Translations under genes and position numbers: made by a program
Assembly: GCF_000614185.1 (NCBI RefSeq)
Contig: NZ_BAKM01000011.1
Span: 62,001 to 126,000 of the forward strand
DNA length: 64,000 nt
Direction: 5' to 3'
Origin: Phocaeicola sartorii JCM 17136 = DSM 21941
GTDB lineage: Bacteria > Bacteroidota > Bacteroidia > Bacteroidales > Bacteroidaceae
In this document: in pieces, positions 44,290 through 54,615 of the stretch
How the letters are laid out: each line of letters starts with the position of its first letter
How positions within the stretch are numbered: position 1 is the stretch's first letter
The notes under the pieces: generated by a model
Told to the model about the DNA's origin: nothing
The model's input: the letters and a program-made list of their open reading frames with translations, nothing else
Database searches by the model: none

Positions 44290-45801
44290 TTATTCTTCCA
44301 GAATCTTTCCAAACAAGTCAGTCAGCCGCTTGATCGGACTGTTGGCTTCTTTCAAGCTCTTGATTTCTTTTTCCAGGGCGCGTATCTGGTTCAACGCTTC
44401 CGCTACTCCCAGGTCGCGTGCTTTGGACAGTTGCGACAGGGCATTTTTGTATTTGCCTGCCTCTTTCAGTTCTTTTGCGTTTCTTATCAGGTTCTCGCAA
44501 GTGGCTTTTCTCAGCTTCTCCTCTTCCTCCGCCTTCCTGGCCGCTTCCGCTGCTCTGGCCGCCTCTTCTTTCTCTTTTTTCCTTTTCTCTTCCGGGTCCT
44601 CGCCGTTTTCATTGAAGAGCGGCACCTGTACGGGCTTTACAGGACGTTCCGGACGGTGACAGTTTTCTTTTCCGGCTCCCAGCAAGGCGATGATCGTATT
44701 GCATGTACCATCTTTTTTCAGTTCCACCATACCGCCTTTCAGGCTTAGCTGGCTTTCTTTGGCCATTCTTACCTTTTCTATTTTGGTACGGTTGCTGAAT
44801 GCTTCCTCCATATTCTTTAAATTGGCGGACCCACCGGTAATGATGGCTCCTGCCAGCAGTTTGTCTTCATATCCCGAAAGGACGATCTGGTTCCACACAT
44901 TGGCCAGTATCTCATTGACACGTGCTTCTACGATGTCTTCCAGCACACGTGCCTCGATGCTGCATTTACCGTCCAGCGAGTAGGTGGGGTTGTCGTCTCC
45001 TTCCTCCGACTTGTCGGCATAAGCGTTGCCGTATTTCTTCTTCAGTTCCTCGGCATCTTCCTCTTCAATCTGCTGGCTGCAGATATCTTTGGTGATGTTG
45101 CTGCCTCCCAATGGGATGACTGCCAGATGGCGGAGTATGTTGTTTTTGTAAACGGAGACGGTGGTCGTATCCGCACCAAAGTCGATGAACATGCAGCCCG
45201 AGCGTTTTTCACTGTTGGTCAGTACGGCATTGGCCAGTGCCAGCGGTGAGATGATGTAGTCGGCTATTTCGATTCCTGCCTGTTTGAAACATTTGTCAAT
45301 GTTCTGCTTCACGCTGCTGCGGGCGATGATATTCAGGAAACGTCCTTCTATATGATCGCTGGGGACTCCTACAGGATCGGCCAGCAGGTTGATGCCCACT
45401 TTATATTCCTGGGGTGCCACTTCCAGTATCTCCTGGTCTATGATGGGGACTTCGCGGTTGCTGTCCATGATGGAGTCAATCAGCTCCTGCGAAATTTTGG
45501 TTTCTTCTTCCAAATGACGTACCTCCGTATTGCGGATGGTGCGTAGGGATTGTCCTCCGATGCCTACATAGACCTTTCCGATAGAAGCCTTTAATGTCGA
45601 TTCCAGTTTCTTGATAATCGAAGTAAGGCTTTGCGCGGTCTTGTCCAGATTGTAAATCACTCCCTTACGGATAAAATCCGAAGAGTTCTCGCTGGCGAGG
45701 GCCAGCACTTGTATGCTTCCGTCCGCATGTTTCTTTCCCGCAATGCCTGTGATCTTGGAGGATCCCAGTTCGATTGCTACTATAAAATCTGTTGCTGCCA
45801 T
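44290..45801 (-). CDS. ftsA: Cell division protein FtsA with extended C-terminus
   Basis: This 503-residue actin-like ATPase tethers FtsZ to the membrane. The actin-fold core has DFIVAIELGSSKITGIAGKK, MFIDFGADTTTVSVYKN and AGAIITGGSANLKNMEEAF. After about residue 395 comes a charged, Ala- and Glu-rich helical linker, then a small helical unit (ENLIRNAKELKEAGKYKNAL) that looks like one TPR. The end, SPIKRLTDLFGKILEE, is an amphipathic helix fit for membrane binding. E. coli FtsA lacks the linker and helical unit. The start ATG at 45801 comes 3 bases after the restored ftsQ stop; ftsZ follows. Confidence 0.95.
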   Translation of the reverse strand: MAATDFIVAIELGSSKITGIAGKKHADGSIQVLALASENSSDFIRKGVIYNLDKTAQSLTSIIKKLESTLKASIGKVYVGIGGQSLRTIRNTEVRHLEEETKISQELIDSIMDSNREVPIIDQEILEVAPQEYKVGINLLADPVGVPSDHIEGRFLNIIARSSVKQNIDKCFKQAGIEIADYIISPLALANAVLTNSEKRSGCMFIDFGADTTTVSVYKNNILRHLAVIPLGGSNITKDICSQQIEEEDAEELKKKYGNAYADKSEEGDDNPTYSLDGKCSIEARVLEDIVEARVNEILANVWNQIVLSGYEDKLLAGAIITGGSANLKNMEEAFSNRTKIEKVRMAKESQLSLKGGMVELKKDGTCNTIIALLGAGKENCHRPERPVKPVQVPLFNENGEDPEEKRKKEKEEAARAAEAARKAEEEEKLRKATCENLIRNAKELKEAGKYKNALSQLSKARDLGVAEALNQIRALEKEIKSLKEANSPIKRLTDLFGKILEE

Positions 45802-45804
45802 ATC

Positions 45805-46541
45805 TTACTTCTCTTTTTTGGTACAAATAATCTGATTGTTAAATTCCAGACTGATGCGGCTGTACTTGTTCCAGCTACCTGGTTCAGTCCTTTCTCGTAA
45901 AAAGTTCTCAGCCTCTCGAACTTTTCCTCATAGTTTCCGGGCTTGCCCAGGAATATGATATGTTCGCCCACCCGTGGAACCAGTTCCAGTTCTTTGGCCT
46001 GCGTCACGTTGATCTGCTCTATCTGGGCCTCCCACAGCGGGTGGTCTTGCAGGAAGACTCCTAGCTGGTATAGTTCCTTGGTGGCAAAATCACGATCCAC
46101 GTATCCTGTAACAACAGCTACGTGTGCCGAACTGTTGGGTATCGGCATGATTTTTCCTTTGTTGTCAATATAATAGTTGTCTCCGTTGCTTGCCATCACT
46201 CTGAGGATGGGGAGGCGCTGGGTCACCTCGATGCCTATTTTGCATCCCGGTGTACGGTAGCATTCCACATTCTCAATCAATGGATGCTGGCCGAGTTCTT
46301 CTTCCAGCAGGCGGGTGTTGATGTCGCCCATCTTCTTGCCTACAGGAGAGAGTTTTTTGCTGTTCAGCAGGCGGAGCACTTCTTTCTGGCTGATGAAACC
46401 ATGGTCTATGCTGTCTTTGATAATCAATTCCATACCCTTGCAAACCTGGTCGGCAGGCTTGGTGTTGAAAGCGGTAACGGCTACAACAAGGTAGGCGGTT
46501 ATCAGCAACAGGAACAGGAGTATGAGAATTTTCTTGATCAT
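45805..46541 (-). CDS. ftsQ: Cell division protein FtsQ (frameshifted near the 3' end)
   Basis: This bitopic division protein links FtsA/FtsZ to septal wall synthesis. It has one membrane helix (ILILLFLLLITAYLVVAVTA) and a periplasmic POTRA-like region with LLEEELGQHPLIENVECYRT. The uncorrected frame runs into ftsA at 45780 with a non-family tail. With one G restored near 45878 it reads QVGWNKYSRISLEFNNQIIC and stops at 45805, giving 245 residues and ending just before the ftsA start. It overlaps the murC stop by 4 bases at its own start. A real truncation of this essential gene is unlikely, so a sequence error is the best reading. Confidence 0.9.
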
Positions 46542-47914
46542 CTCTTATTCAGTAATTTGCAGATTTGGGGTACATAGTTGTCTATGTCGCCCGCACCCAG
46601 GGTGATTAATACTTCTATATCTTTCTTGCTCAGCACATCCAGTATTTCTTCTTTCGGGTACATGCTCTTCTCGATGCCCGGTCGAAGATGGTCGTAAATC
46701 AATTTGCTGGTGACACCGGGGATGGGTTGCTCGCGTGCCGGATAGATATCTACCAGGATGACTTCGTCCAGCAGGGAAAGGCTGTCGGCGAAATCCTTGT
46801 AGAAATCGCGGGTACGTGTGTAGAGGTGCGGCTGGAAAACAGCCGTCAGCTTCTTGTCACGGTAGAGGGCGCGCATGGAGAGTATGCTTTGCTTTATCTC
46901 GGAAGGATGGTGTGCATAGTCGCTCAGGAAAACTACCTTGTCGTTCTTTATCTTGAAATCGAAACGACGGTCTACTCCGCGGAAACTTGCCATGCCTTTC
47001 TTTATTTCGTCGCCGGTCACTCCGCTCATCTGCGCCAGGGCCATGGCGGCTACTCCATTTTCTATGTTGATGCTGACGGGGACACCTAGCTGTATGTCCT
47101 TGATGTTGCCTAGCGGAGATACATAGTCAAAGAATATCTCACCGTTTCCGATGCGGATGTTCTCTGCATGGAAGTCTCCTTCTTCTTTAGAATAGGTGTA
47201 TAGCCGGACTCCGTCCTGCAGGGCAGGTTGCAGTTCGATGCCTTTCCGCATAATCAATGCGCCGCCCGGCCGGATGAGTGAGGTGTATTGGCGGAAACTG
47301 TCCAGATAGGCCTCTTTGGTTCCGTAGATATCCAGATGGTCGGGGTCGGTTGCAGTAATCACTGATATGTAGGGTGAGAGCCAGTGGAAAGAACGGTCGA
47401 ACTCGTCGGCTTCAATGACCATGTATTCACTGTTGTCCGACAACAGCAGGTTGGTGCCATAATTCTTCGAGATGCCTCCCAGAAAGGCGTTGCAGCCTAC
47501 ATGGGACTGGTGCAGCAGATGGGCTGTCATGGTGGAAGTGGTGGTCTTGCCGTGAGTGCCGGCTACGCAAAGTCCTTTCCCGGCGCGGGTAAGCATTCCC
47601 AATACCTGCGAACGTTTATGTATCTCGAAACCGTTTTCCCGGAAATAGGTAAGTTCTTTATGTGTATCGGGGACGGCCGGGGTATAGACAACCAGTGTGG
47701 TTGCCGGATGGCGGAAGTCATCGGATATCAGTTCCGCGTTTTCTTCGTAGTGGATGGCTGCTCCTTCTTCTATCAGCTTTTCAGTCAGTTCACTGGGCGT
47801 ACGGTCATATCCGCCCACCTTCTTGCCTTTTGACAGGAAGTAGCGTACCAATGCGCTCATGCCGATGCCTCCGGCACCGATAAAATAAACTGATTTTAAT
47901 ATGTTAACGTCCAT
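46538..47914 (-). CDS. murC: UDP-N-acetylmuramate--L-alanine ligase
   Basis: This 458-residue cytoplasmic Mur ligase adds L-alanine to UDP-MurNAc, using ATP. The N-terminal Rossmann domain has VYFIGAGGIGMSALVRYFLS, the central ATPase the P-loop CVAGTHGKTTTSTMTAHLL (about residues 116-134) and EADEFDRSFHWLSP, and the C-terminal domain SDYAHHPSEIKQSILSMRAL and VFQPHLYTRTRDFYKDFADS. These identify MurC rather than MurD or MurE. The start overlaps the end of murG by 11 bases and its end overlaps ftsQ by 4, showing translational coupling in the dcw operon. Confidence 0.97.
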   Translation of the reverse strand: MDVNILKSVYFIGAGGIGMSALVRYFLSKGKKVGGYDRTPSELTEKLIEEGAAIHYEENAELISDDFRHPATTLVVYTPAVPDTHKELTYFRENGFEIHKRSQVLGMLTRAGKGLCVAGTHGKTTTSTMTAHLLHQSHVGCNAFLGGISKNYGTNLLLSDNSEYMVIEADEFDRSFHWLSPYISVITATDPDHLDIYGTKEAYLDSFRQYTSLIRPGGALIMRKGIELQPALQDGVRLYTYSKEEGDFHAENIRIGNGEIFFDYVSPLGNIKDIQLGVPVSINIENGVAAMALAQMSGVTGDEIKKGMASFRGVDRRFDFKIKNDKVVFLSDYAHHPSEIKQSILSMRALYRDKKLTAVFQPHLYTRTRDFYKDFADSLSLLDEVILVDIYPAREQPIPGVTSKLIYDHLRPGIEKSMYPKEEILDVLSKKDIEVLITLGAGDIDNYVPQICKLLNKR

Positions 47915-49034
47915 TTTCTTTTCTGTATTTGTCAGCCAGTTTAAACACCTCCCGGGCGATAACGTTGGCTGAGTCGGTAAAGGCTAATTTAGCAATGTTT
48001 GTACTTAAATTCTTCAGTGTCTCCGGTTGTTTCACGGTTTCAACCGCTTTGTCCAGCAGCGCTTCTTTGGCGGCGGCGTCCTTGATATAGAGTGCCGCGT
48101 TTTTGTTGACCAGCGCCAATGCGTTCTTGGTCTGATGATCTTCGGCCACATTGGGCGACGGAACCAGAATGACGGGTTTCTGCAACAGACAGAATTCGGA
48201 GATGGAGCCTGCGCCCGCACGGCTGATTATCAAATCGGCGGCACTGTATGCGGCGGCCATGTCACTGATAAAATCGGTGACATGAAGCATCGGAAACTCA
48301 CCGGCCCGGGCTACTGTGGCGCGTGCCTCGTCGATATATATTTTTCCGGTTTGCCAGATGAACTGTACACCGGATGCTTTAATCTTGTCCAGCCCTTCCA
48401 TCACGCAGTTGTTGATGGTGCGTGCTCCCAGGCTGCCTCCTACAATCAGGATTGTCTTCTTGGATGGATCCAGTCCGAAAGAACGGACGGCGTCTTCACG
48501 GCTGATGTTGGGGTTGCGCAGTCCTTGGCGGACAGGATTTCCGGTCAGGATAATCTTGTCTTTCTCAAAGAAACGTTCCATGCCGTCGTATGCCACACAT
48601 ATTTTGCGGGCTTTCTTGGCCAGCAGCTTGTTGGTTACTCCGGCATAAGAGTTCTGTTCTTGTATCAGCGTAGGGATACCCATCATTCCGGCTACTTTTA
48701 ACGTGGGGCCGCTGGCATATCCGCCTACCCCCACTGCTGCATGTGGCTTGAATTCCTTGATGATTCTGCGTGCCAGACATTGGCTCTTGGCCAGCTTGAA
48801 AAGTACGGAAACATTTTTCAACAGGTTCTTGCGGTCGAATCCGGCCACAGGCAGTCCTTTTATAGGGTATCCGGCAGCAGGAACGCGCTGCATCTCCATT
48901 CTGCCTTCGGCGCCTACGAACAGGATTTCCGCTTCGGGATGTTGTTCCTTGATGGCATTGGCAATGGAAACTGCGGGGAAGATATGTCCCCCGGTTCCTC
49001 CTCCGCTGATGATGATTCTTAAATTTTCTTCCAT
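47904..49034 (-). CDS. murG: UDP-GlcNAc:lipid I GlcNAc transferase
   Basis: This 376-residue GT28 glycosyltransferase adds GlcNAc to lipid I to make lipid II on the inner face of the membrane. The N-terminal signature IIISGGGTGGHIFPAVSIAN is at about residues 7-26. AVGVGGYASGPTLKVAGMMG and LIQEQNSYAGVTNKLLAKKA follow. The C-terminal lobe has ILIVGGSLGARTINNCVMEG and the UDP-GlcNAc site DLIISRAGAGSISEFCLLQK. It overlaps murC by 11 bases and follows ftsW by 64 bases. Nothing unusual is seen. Confidence 0.97.
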   Translation of the reverse strand: MEENLRIIISGGGTGGHIFPAVSIANAIKEQHPEAEILFVGAEGRMEMQRVPAAGYPIKGLPVAGFDRKNLLKNVSVLFKLAKSQCLARRIIKEFKPHAAVGVGGYASGPTLKVAGMMGIPTLIQEQNSYAGVTNKLLAKKARKICVAYDGMERFFEKDKIILTGNPVRQGLRNPNISREDAVRSFGLDPSKKTILIVGGSLGARTINNCVMEGLDKIKASGVQFIWQTGKIYIDEARATVARAGEFPMLHVTDFISDMAAAYSAADLIISRAGAGSISEFCLLQKPVILVPSPNVAEDHQTKNALALVNKNAALYIKDAAAKEALLDKAVETVKQPETLKNLSTNIAKLAFTDSANVIAREVFKLADKYRKENGR

Positions 49035-49098
49035 AATTCCTTTTTAGTCGAATTATCCGCAAAAGTATAAATAATACTTTTAAAATGAATGGTTTATA

Positions 49099-50496
49099 TT
49101 ATATTTCTTCTTCCGGCTCCCGCTTCCCGGCCGCATTCAGCAATGTCTTCAGGTCATCGGGCAGCGCGTTCTCTTCCGACGGGCGGGAGGTGGCGGCTGT
49201 GTCACCTGATGGAAGTGTGGTGATGGCTTCCTGCATGGCAGCCACCATTTCCTGGCGCCGTTCGGCCTTGGCTGCCAGTTCTGCTTCTTCCAACGCTTGT
49301 TGTTCAGCGGCTTTCTGCTCTTCTTTCTCGGCCACATAGCGGCTGACACTTAATATCATACCGATGTATGCACAGTTGATCAGTGTCGAGGTTCCTCCTT
49401 TGCTGATCAGTGGCAGGGGTTGTCCGGTGACAGGGAACAGGCCTACGGCCACCATCATGTTGAGCATCGCCTGGGATACCAGCAGCAGGGCGATGCCCAT
49501 CACCAGGAAGGCAGGAAAACTTTTTTCACTTCTCCGGGCTATTTTACCTGCCCGCATCAGCAGCCAGATGTAGAGGATCACTACAAAGGCTCCTCCCAAT
49601 AAGCCTAATTCTTCTATGACGATGGCGAAGATGAAGTCCGAGAACGCTTGTGACAGGAAATCCCGCTGTACACTGTTGCCCGGCATCTTTCCTATGATGT
49701 TGCTGGAAGCGATGGCAATATTGGCGTGTGCTATCTGGGCGTCCTTGTCTATATCATATTTGGCGGCGGGAACGGCTTCTTTATCCTCAAAGAAACCTTT
49801 GATGCGGTTCTGCCAGGTCTCTACACGGTGCATCATGGGGACTTTGTTCAGTTTGTGTGTGGGCATGATCATCACTATTCCTACAAAAAGCACCACTACC
49901 ACGCCGACGATTCCCATCAGCTTGGCCAGTTGTTTCCAGGGCACCCGGCCGATCACCATCATTAAAAAGACTACTCCGAACAGTAATGCTGCGGTGGAGC
50001 CGTTCTCGGGAGCAATCAGAACGAAGACAATTCCGGTGATCCACATTATATATTTAAATGCTTTCGGATTGGCGTTGTCCTCTTCCTGAAACTTGGAGAG
50101 AATAAAGGCGGTGACGATAATCACAGCCATTTTTGCCAGCTCGGAAGGTTGGAACTGGATGCCGAAGAAGGTCATCCAACGGGCTGCTCCATTGACACGG
50201 TCTCCGGTAATCAATCCCATACCCATTACAAATATCAGCAATACAGCCGATATAGGCAGCAGGAAGAAGGGAAGCACACGGAAATATTTGCAGGGGATGT
50301 TATGTACCAGCACCACAATGCACACACCTACCATCAGGATGACACTGTGCTGGGTGATAGGCCCCCAGTGATCCCCGCTTTTGTAGGTAAGCGTGCTGGC
50401 GGCACTAAATACCTCGACGATGGAGATCAGACAAAGAAACAGGAAAATAATCCAGATTACTTTGTCGCCCTTGAACAAGTCTTTTATCAGATCCAT
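49099..50496 (-). CDS. ftsW: Septal peptidoglycan polymerase FtsW
   Basis: This 465-residue SEDS-family protein has about ten membrane segments and polymerises lipid II with FtsI at the septum. Motifs: VVLVHNIPCKYFRVLPFFLL, MTFFGIQFQPSELAKMAVII, GNSVQRDFLSQAFSDFIFAI with the loop Asp region, and PVTGQPLPLISKGGTSTLIN, the classic SEDS end. After the last helix comes a cytoplasmic tail of about 80 residues rich in Ala, Glu and Lys (EKEEQKAAEQQALEEAELAA), longer than in E. coli and of unknown role. It follows murD by 23 bases and precedes murG. FtsW rather than RodA is chosen by position in dcw. Confidence 0.95.
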   Translation of the reverse strand: MDLIKDLFKGDKVIWIIFLFLCLISIVEVFSAASTLTYKSGDHWGPITQHSVILMVGVCIVVLVHNIPCKYFRVLPFFLLPISAVLLIFVMGMGLITGDRVNGAARWMTFFGIQFQPSELAKMAVIIVTAFILSKFQEEDNANPKAFKYIMWITGIVFVLIAPENGSTAALLFGVVFLMMVIGRVPWKQLAKLMGIVGVVVVLFVGIVMIMPTHKLNKVPMMHRVETWQNRIKGFFEDKEAVPAAKYDIDKDAQIAHANIAIASSNIIGKMPGNSVQRDFLSQAFSDFIFAIVIEELGLLGGAFVVILYIWLLMRAGKIARRSEKSFPAFLVMGIALLLVSQAMLNMMVAVGLFPVTGQPLPLISKGGTSTLINCAYIGMILSVSRYVAEKEEQKAAEQQALEEAELAAKAERRQEMVAAMQEAITTLPSGDTAATSRPSEENALPDDLKTLLNAAGKREPEEEI

Positions 50497-50519
50497 TAGT
50501 TATATACCTTAATACTATA

Positions 50520-51853
50520 TTACAGGTTTCTTACACATTCCTTGAACTGCTCGCCACGGTCTTCGTAACTTTTAAAAAGGTCGAAGCTGGCGCAGCAAGG
50601 ACTTAATAATACGGTCTCACCTTTCCGGGCCATGCGGTAAGCGGCATTTACAGCATCCTTCATGCTTTGTACATCGGCTACCGGCAGGCCGAACTTGTCA
50701 AAGAAGTCATGCAGCTTCTCATTGTGCAAGCCCATGTAGATCAATCCGGTACATTTCTCTTTTACCAGGCCGGCGATTTCGTTATAATCGTTGCCTTTGT
50801 CTTTTCCACCCAATATCAGGATGGTTTTGGTTTTCATGCTTTGCAAAGCATACCAGCAGGAATTCACATTGGTAGCTTTGGAGTCATTGATGTAATCCAC
50901 TCCTCTTACCCGGCAGACTTTTTCAAGGCGGTGTTCCACTCCCTTGAAATCACCCAGGGCCTCACGGATACATTCTTTGCGGATACCCGCCAGGTTGGCC
51001 GAGATACCGGCCGCCATGGAGTTGAAGAGATTATGGGTTCCGGTCAGTGCCAGCTCCTCCTGTTCCATGTTGAAAGCGATTGGTTCTGTAAAATAAACCT
51101 TGTCCTGTTCCACGTATGCGGCGGTTCCTTCCTCTTTCCTTTCGGCAAAAGGGTAATAATGGCCATGAATGCCATATTTATGCAGTTCGCGCTGGATGAT
51201 GGGGTCATCGTTCCAGAAGATGAAGGCATCGTCCGGAGTCTGGTTCTGGATGATGCGGAATTTTGCATCCACATAGTTCTGCATCTGGTGATCGTAACGG
51301 TCCAGATGGTCGGGGGTGATGTTCATCAATACGGCAATGTTGGCATGGAACTTGTACATGTTGTCCAACTGGAAGCTGCTTAACTCGATGACATAATAAT
51401 CATAGTTGTATTCGGCTACCTGGTATGCCAGACTTTGACCGATATTTCCGGCTAGTCCCACATTCATACCCGCTTTCTTGAAGATATGATAAATCAGCGA
51501 AGTGGTCGTTGTTTTTCCATTACTTCCTGTGATGCAAATCATTTTGGCATTGGTATAGCGCCCCGCAAACTCTATTTCCGAGATGACGGGAGTACCTTGT
51601 TCTTTTAATTTCACAATCATCGGGGCGTCATTCGGGATACCCGGACTCTTGATCACTTCATCCGCATTCAGAATAAGAGATTCGGTATGCTTGCCTTCTT
51701 CCATTCGATGCCTCGCTCGTTCAGCATGTTTTTGTATGAGTCCTTAATCATGGACATATCTGAAACAAAAGTGTCGAAACCTTGTTTCTTTGCCAGAACG
51801 GCTGCTCCCGCACCGCTTTCTCCGGCTCCCAGTATGACAATTCTTTTAGCCAT
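50520..51853 (-). CDS. murD: UDP-MurNAc-L-alanine--D-glutamate ligase (frameshifted in this sequence)
   Basis: The frames 51668-51853 and 50520-51704 join into 444 residues, the usual MurD size, when one G is restored near 51702: LNERGIEW then continues EEGKHTESLI. MurD adds D-glutamate to UDP-MurNAc-L-Ala in the cytoplasm. The start MAKRIVILGAGESGAGAAVL is a typical Rossmann opening. The ATP loop is CITGSNGKTTTTSLIYHIF, and VRGVDYINDSKATNVNSCWY and LLSPCCASFDLFKSYEDRGE are MurD signatures. It sits between mraY and ftsW. The gene is essential and no other copy is visible, so the frameshift is most likely an error in the GG run. Confidence 0.94.
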
Positions 51854-51862
51854 AATCTTCGT

Positions 51863-53131
51863 TTATCTTATCTTTAATGTAATAATCGTAATTGCAGCGA
51901 GCACGATGGTGACAATCCAGAAGCGTACTGTGATTTTTGATTCATGGAATACGCTGTCGGGCTTCATGAACAGGTAGCTGCAATTGGGGTCTAACTGTGC
52001 TAATGTAGTACGGAAATGGTCGTGGATAGGTGCACGTTTGAATACTCGTTGCAAATGTCCTTTCTTTTTTCCGCTCTTGAAATATCTTACCTGAAGAATA
52101 ACCGAAAGATTTTCTATCAGGAAGATTCCGCAGAGGATGGGTATCAGCAACTCTTTATGAATGATGATTGCGAATACCGCTATGATACCACCGATGGTCA
52201 GGCTGCCGGTATCCCCCATGAATACTTGGGCGGGAAAGGCATTGTACCAAAGGAAACCAATCAGCGCGCCGATAAAGGCGCAGATAAAGATTACCAGTTC
52301 TTCACTGCCGGGAATATACATGATATTAAGGTATCCCGCATATTCGATGTGGCTGGACACGTATGCCAATATGCCCAGGGTAAGGCCGATGATGGCGGAG
52401 TTCCCGGCTGCCATTCCGTCCATTCCGTCATTCAGGTTGGCGCCGTTGGATACGGCGGTAACCACGAAAATGGTAACCAGTACGAAAATAATCCAGCCTA
52501 CAGTCTGGGCATTATCTCCCAGGAAGCTTACGAAATCAGCATAATCCAGATTGTTGTTCTTGAAAAAAGGAATCGTGGTCTTGGTGGACTTCTGATCTTG
52601 TTCCTTGTGCACCACTTCCACTATTTCTCCTCCTCTTTGTATTTCCACATTCTCACGGATGACAACGTTCGGACTTAAATATAAGGTAAGTCCGACAATG
52701 AGTCCCAAACCTACCTGGCCGATAATCTTGAATTTGCCGTGCAGGCCTTCTTTGTCTTTGCGGAACACCTTGATGTAGTCGTCCAAAAAGCCTAATGTAC
52801 CCAGCCAGATGGTGGTGATCAGCATTAGTATCATGTAAATATTATGCAGTTTTCCCAACAAAAGGCAGGGGATGAGAATAGCGACGATAATAATCACGCC
52901 TCCCATGGTCGGCACACCCACTTTCTTCACGTTAAAGGGGTCTATGGATGCGTCACGCTGGGTCTCGGTAATCTGTTTACGCTTGAGCAGATGAATGAAA
53001 TATTCACCGAAGATGGCCGAGATCAGCAATGACAAGATGATCGCCATCAATGAGCGGAACGAAACGTAACTGAACATTCCGGCTCCGGGAAAATCAGACT
53101 TCTCTAAATATTGGAATAAGTAGTATAACAT
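51863..53131 (-). CDS. mraY: Phospho-MurNAc-pentapeptide transferase
   Basis: This 422-residue inner-membrane enzyme with about ten helices moves phospho-MurNAc-pentapeptide onto undecaprenyl phosphate, making lipid I. Conserved parts are KKVGVPTMGGVIIIVAILI, WLGTLGFLDDYIKVFRKDKE with the Asp-Asp pair, NGANLNDGMDGMAAGNSAII and the histidine loop KRAPIHDHFRTTLAQ. A soluble insert of about 45 residues in the middle (NVEIQRGGEIVEVVHKEQDQ) is seen in Bacteroidota forms. It follows murE by 11 bases and is followed by murD. Confidence 0.97.
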   Translation of the reverse strand: MLYYLFQYLEKSDFPGAGMFSYVSFRSLMAIILSLLISAIFGEYFIHLLKRKQITETQRDASIDPFNVKKVGVPTMGGVIIIVAILIPCLLLGKLHNIYMILMLITTIWLGTLGFLDDYIKVFRKDKEGLHGKFKIIGQVGLGLIVGLTLYLSPNVVIRENVEIQRGGEIVEVVHKEQDQKSTKTTIPFFKNNNLDYADFVSFLGDNAQTVGWIIFVLVTIFVVTAVSNGANLNDGMDGMAAGNSAIIGLTLGILAYVSSHIEYAGYLNIMYIPGSEELVIFICAFIGALIGFLWYNAFPAQVFMGDTGSLTIGGIIAVFAIIIHKELLIPILCGIFLIENLSVILQVRYFKSGKKKGHLQRVFKRAPIHDHFRTTLAQLDPNCSYLFMKPDSVFHESKITVRFWIVTIVLAAITIITLKIR

Positions 53132-53142
53132 TTCTTGTTGGT

Positions 53143-54597
53143 TTATTCATTAGCAAAAATATCTCTTAATACCTCTTTGTCATCGAAATGGTGCTTTACA
53201 CCTTTTATTTCCTGATAATTCTCGTGTCCTTTCCCGGCAACTAGAATGACATTTTTGGTCTGAGCCAGCATACAAGCCGTGCGGATGGCCTCTTTACGGT
53301 CTGCTATGCTTATCACTTTGCGCATATCCTCTTTAGTCAGTCCCGCCAGCATATCGTTGATGATGTCCTGCGGCTCTTCAAAACGGGGATTGTCAGAGGT
53401 GATAATGACCTTATCGCTTTGTTTCACCGCTTCTTGCGCCATCAAGGGGCGTTTGCCTTTATCACGGTTGCCGCCGGCGCCCACTACCGTAATTACGTTG
53501 CCTTTGCCGTTCAGAACTTCGTGAATGGCATTCAGCACATTCTCCAAGGCGTCCGGAGTATGGGCATAGTCCACAATGGCGGTATAACCTTTGGGGGAAC
53601 GCAGCGAATCGAAGCGTCCTGCAACGGGGCGGAGAGTGCTCAGTGCCAGCAGGACGTCTTCCGGCTTTTTGCCAAGCAGGCAGGCTGTTCCGTAAACAGC
53701 CAGCAGGTTCGAGGCGTTAAAGCGTCCGATGAACTGTACGTTTACTTCTACATTATTTATATCAAGCAACATCCCTTCAAATCCGTCTTCCAGTACTTTC
53801 CCTTTGAAATCACTCAAGCTGCGCAAAGAATAAGTGCATACTCTGGCCTTGGTGTTCTGGGTCATGATCCGTCCGTTCTTGTCATCCAGGTTGGTCAAGG
53901 CAAAGGCGCTCTTGGGCAGACCGTCAAAGAATGCTTTCTTTGCTTTCAGGTAATTTTCCACGGTCTTATGATAGTCCAGATGGTCACGGGTGAGATTGGT
54001 AAAGATGCCGCCTGCAAATTTTAAACCACCGATCCGCTTCTGTGCGACGGAATGTGAACTTACTTCCATAAAGGCATATTTGCATCCTTCATCCGCCATA
54101 CGTCCCAGCAGTTTGTTCAGTGTAATAGGGTCGGGGGTGGTATGGTCTGTCGGGATGGCTTCCTCGTCTATATAATTGCATACGGTGGAAATAAGTCCTG
54201 TCTTATATCCGAATTTGCGGAACATATTATATAATAAGGTGGCGATCGTGGTTTTTCCGTTGGTTCCTGTCACGCCGACCAATTCCAATTTGGAGGTGGG
54301 GTCGCCGTAAAACGTGGTTGCCAGTTTCCCGACAATGTCTTCCGTGTCGTTCACCTTTATATAGGCAACATTTTCATCCAAGGTTTCAGGAAGCTTCTCG
54401 CATACCACTGCGCAGGCTCCTTTTTCTATCGCTTTGGGAATATAGGCGTGTCCGTCAGCCTGCGTTCCTTTTACAGCAATGAAAATATGTCCGGACTCTA
54501 TCAGACGTGAGTCCATGTTTATTCCCGAAATCTCTTGGGTCATATCACCTATGATCTCATTGACTGTTATTCCTTTAATAATCTCTTCCAGTTTCAT
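53143..54597 (-). CDS. murE: UDP-MurNAc-L-Ala-D-Glu--diaminopimelate ligase
   Basis: This 484-residue cytoplasmic Mur ligase adds the third amino acid to the peptidoglycan stem. The N-terminal domain has [20 protein letters not shown]. The P-loop is [20 protein letters not shown] and [17 protein letters not shown] follows. The C-terminal domain has [17 protein letters not shown] and [19 protein letters not shown]; the DNPR motif is the mark of meso-diaminopimelate-specific enzymes, as opposed to lysine ligases. It lies between ftsI and mraY on the same strand, 18 bases after ftsI. The length is normal. Confidence 0.97.
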   Translation of the reverse strand: MKLEEIIKGITVNEIIGDMTQEISGINMDSRLIESGHIFIAVKGTQADGHAYIPKAIEKGACAVVCEKLPETLDENVAYIKVNDTEDIVGKLATTFYGDPTSKLELVGVTGTNGKTTIATLLYNMFRKFGYKTGLISTVCNYIDEEAIPTDHTTPDPITLNKLLGRMADEGCKYAFMEVSSHSVAQKRIGGLKFAGGIFTNLTRDHLDYHKTVENYLKAKKAFFDGLPKSAFALTNLDDKNGRIMTQNTKARVCTYSLRSLSDFKGKVLEDGFEGMLLDINNVEVNVQFIGRFNASNLLAVYGTACLLGKKPEDVLLALSTLRPVAGRFDSLRSPKGYTAIVDYAHTPDALENVLNAIHEVLNGKGNVITVVGAGGNRDKGKRPLMAQEAVKQSDKVIITSDNPRFEEPQDIINDMLAGLTKEDMRKVISIADRKEAIRTACMLAQTKNVILVAGKGHENYQEIKGVKHHFDDKEVLRDIFANE

Positions 54598-54615
54598 ATT
54601 CTTCCTGTTACACTG

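Noticed and set aside
45780..45880. FtsQ C-terminus as given by the uncorrected frame (ending in KIWQQQIL)
   Set aside because: It reads out of frame into ftsA; the shifted frame gives the expected FtsQ end and stops right before the ftsA start.
48027..48701. 224-residue plus-strand frame
   Set aside because: Antisense to murG with no start signals or domain; shadow frame.
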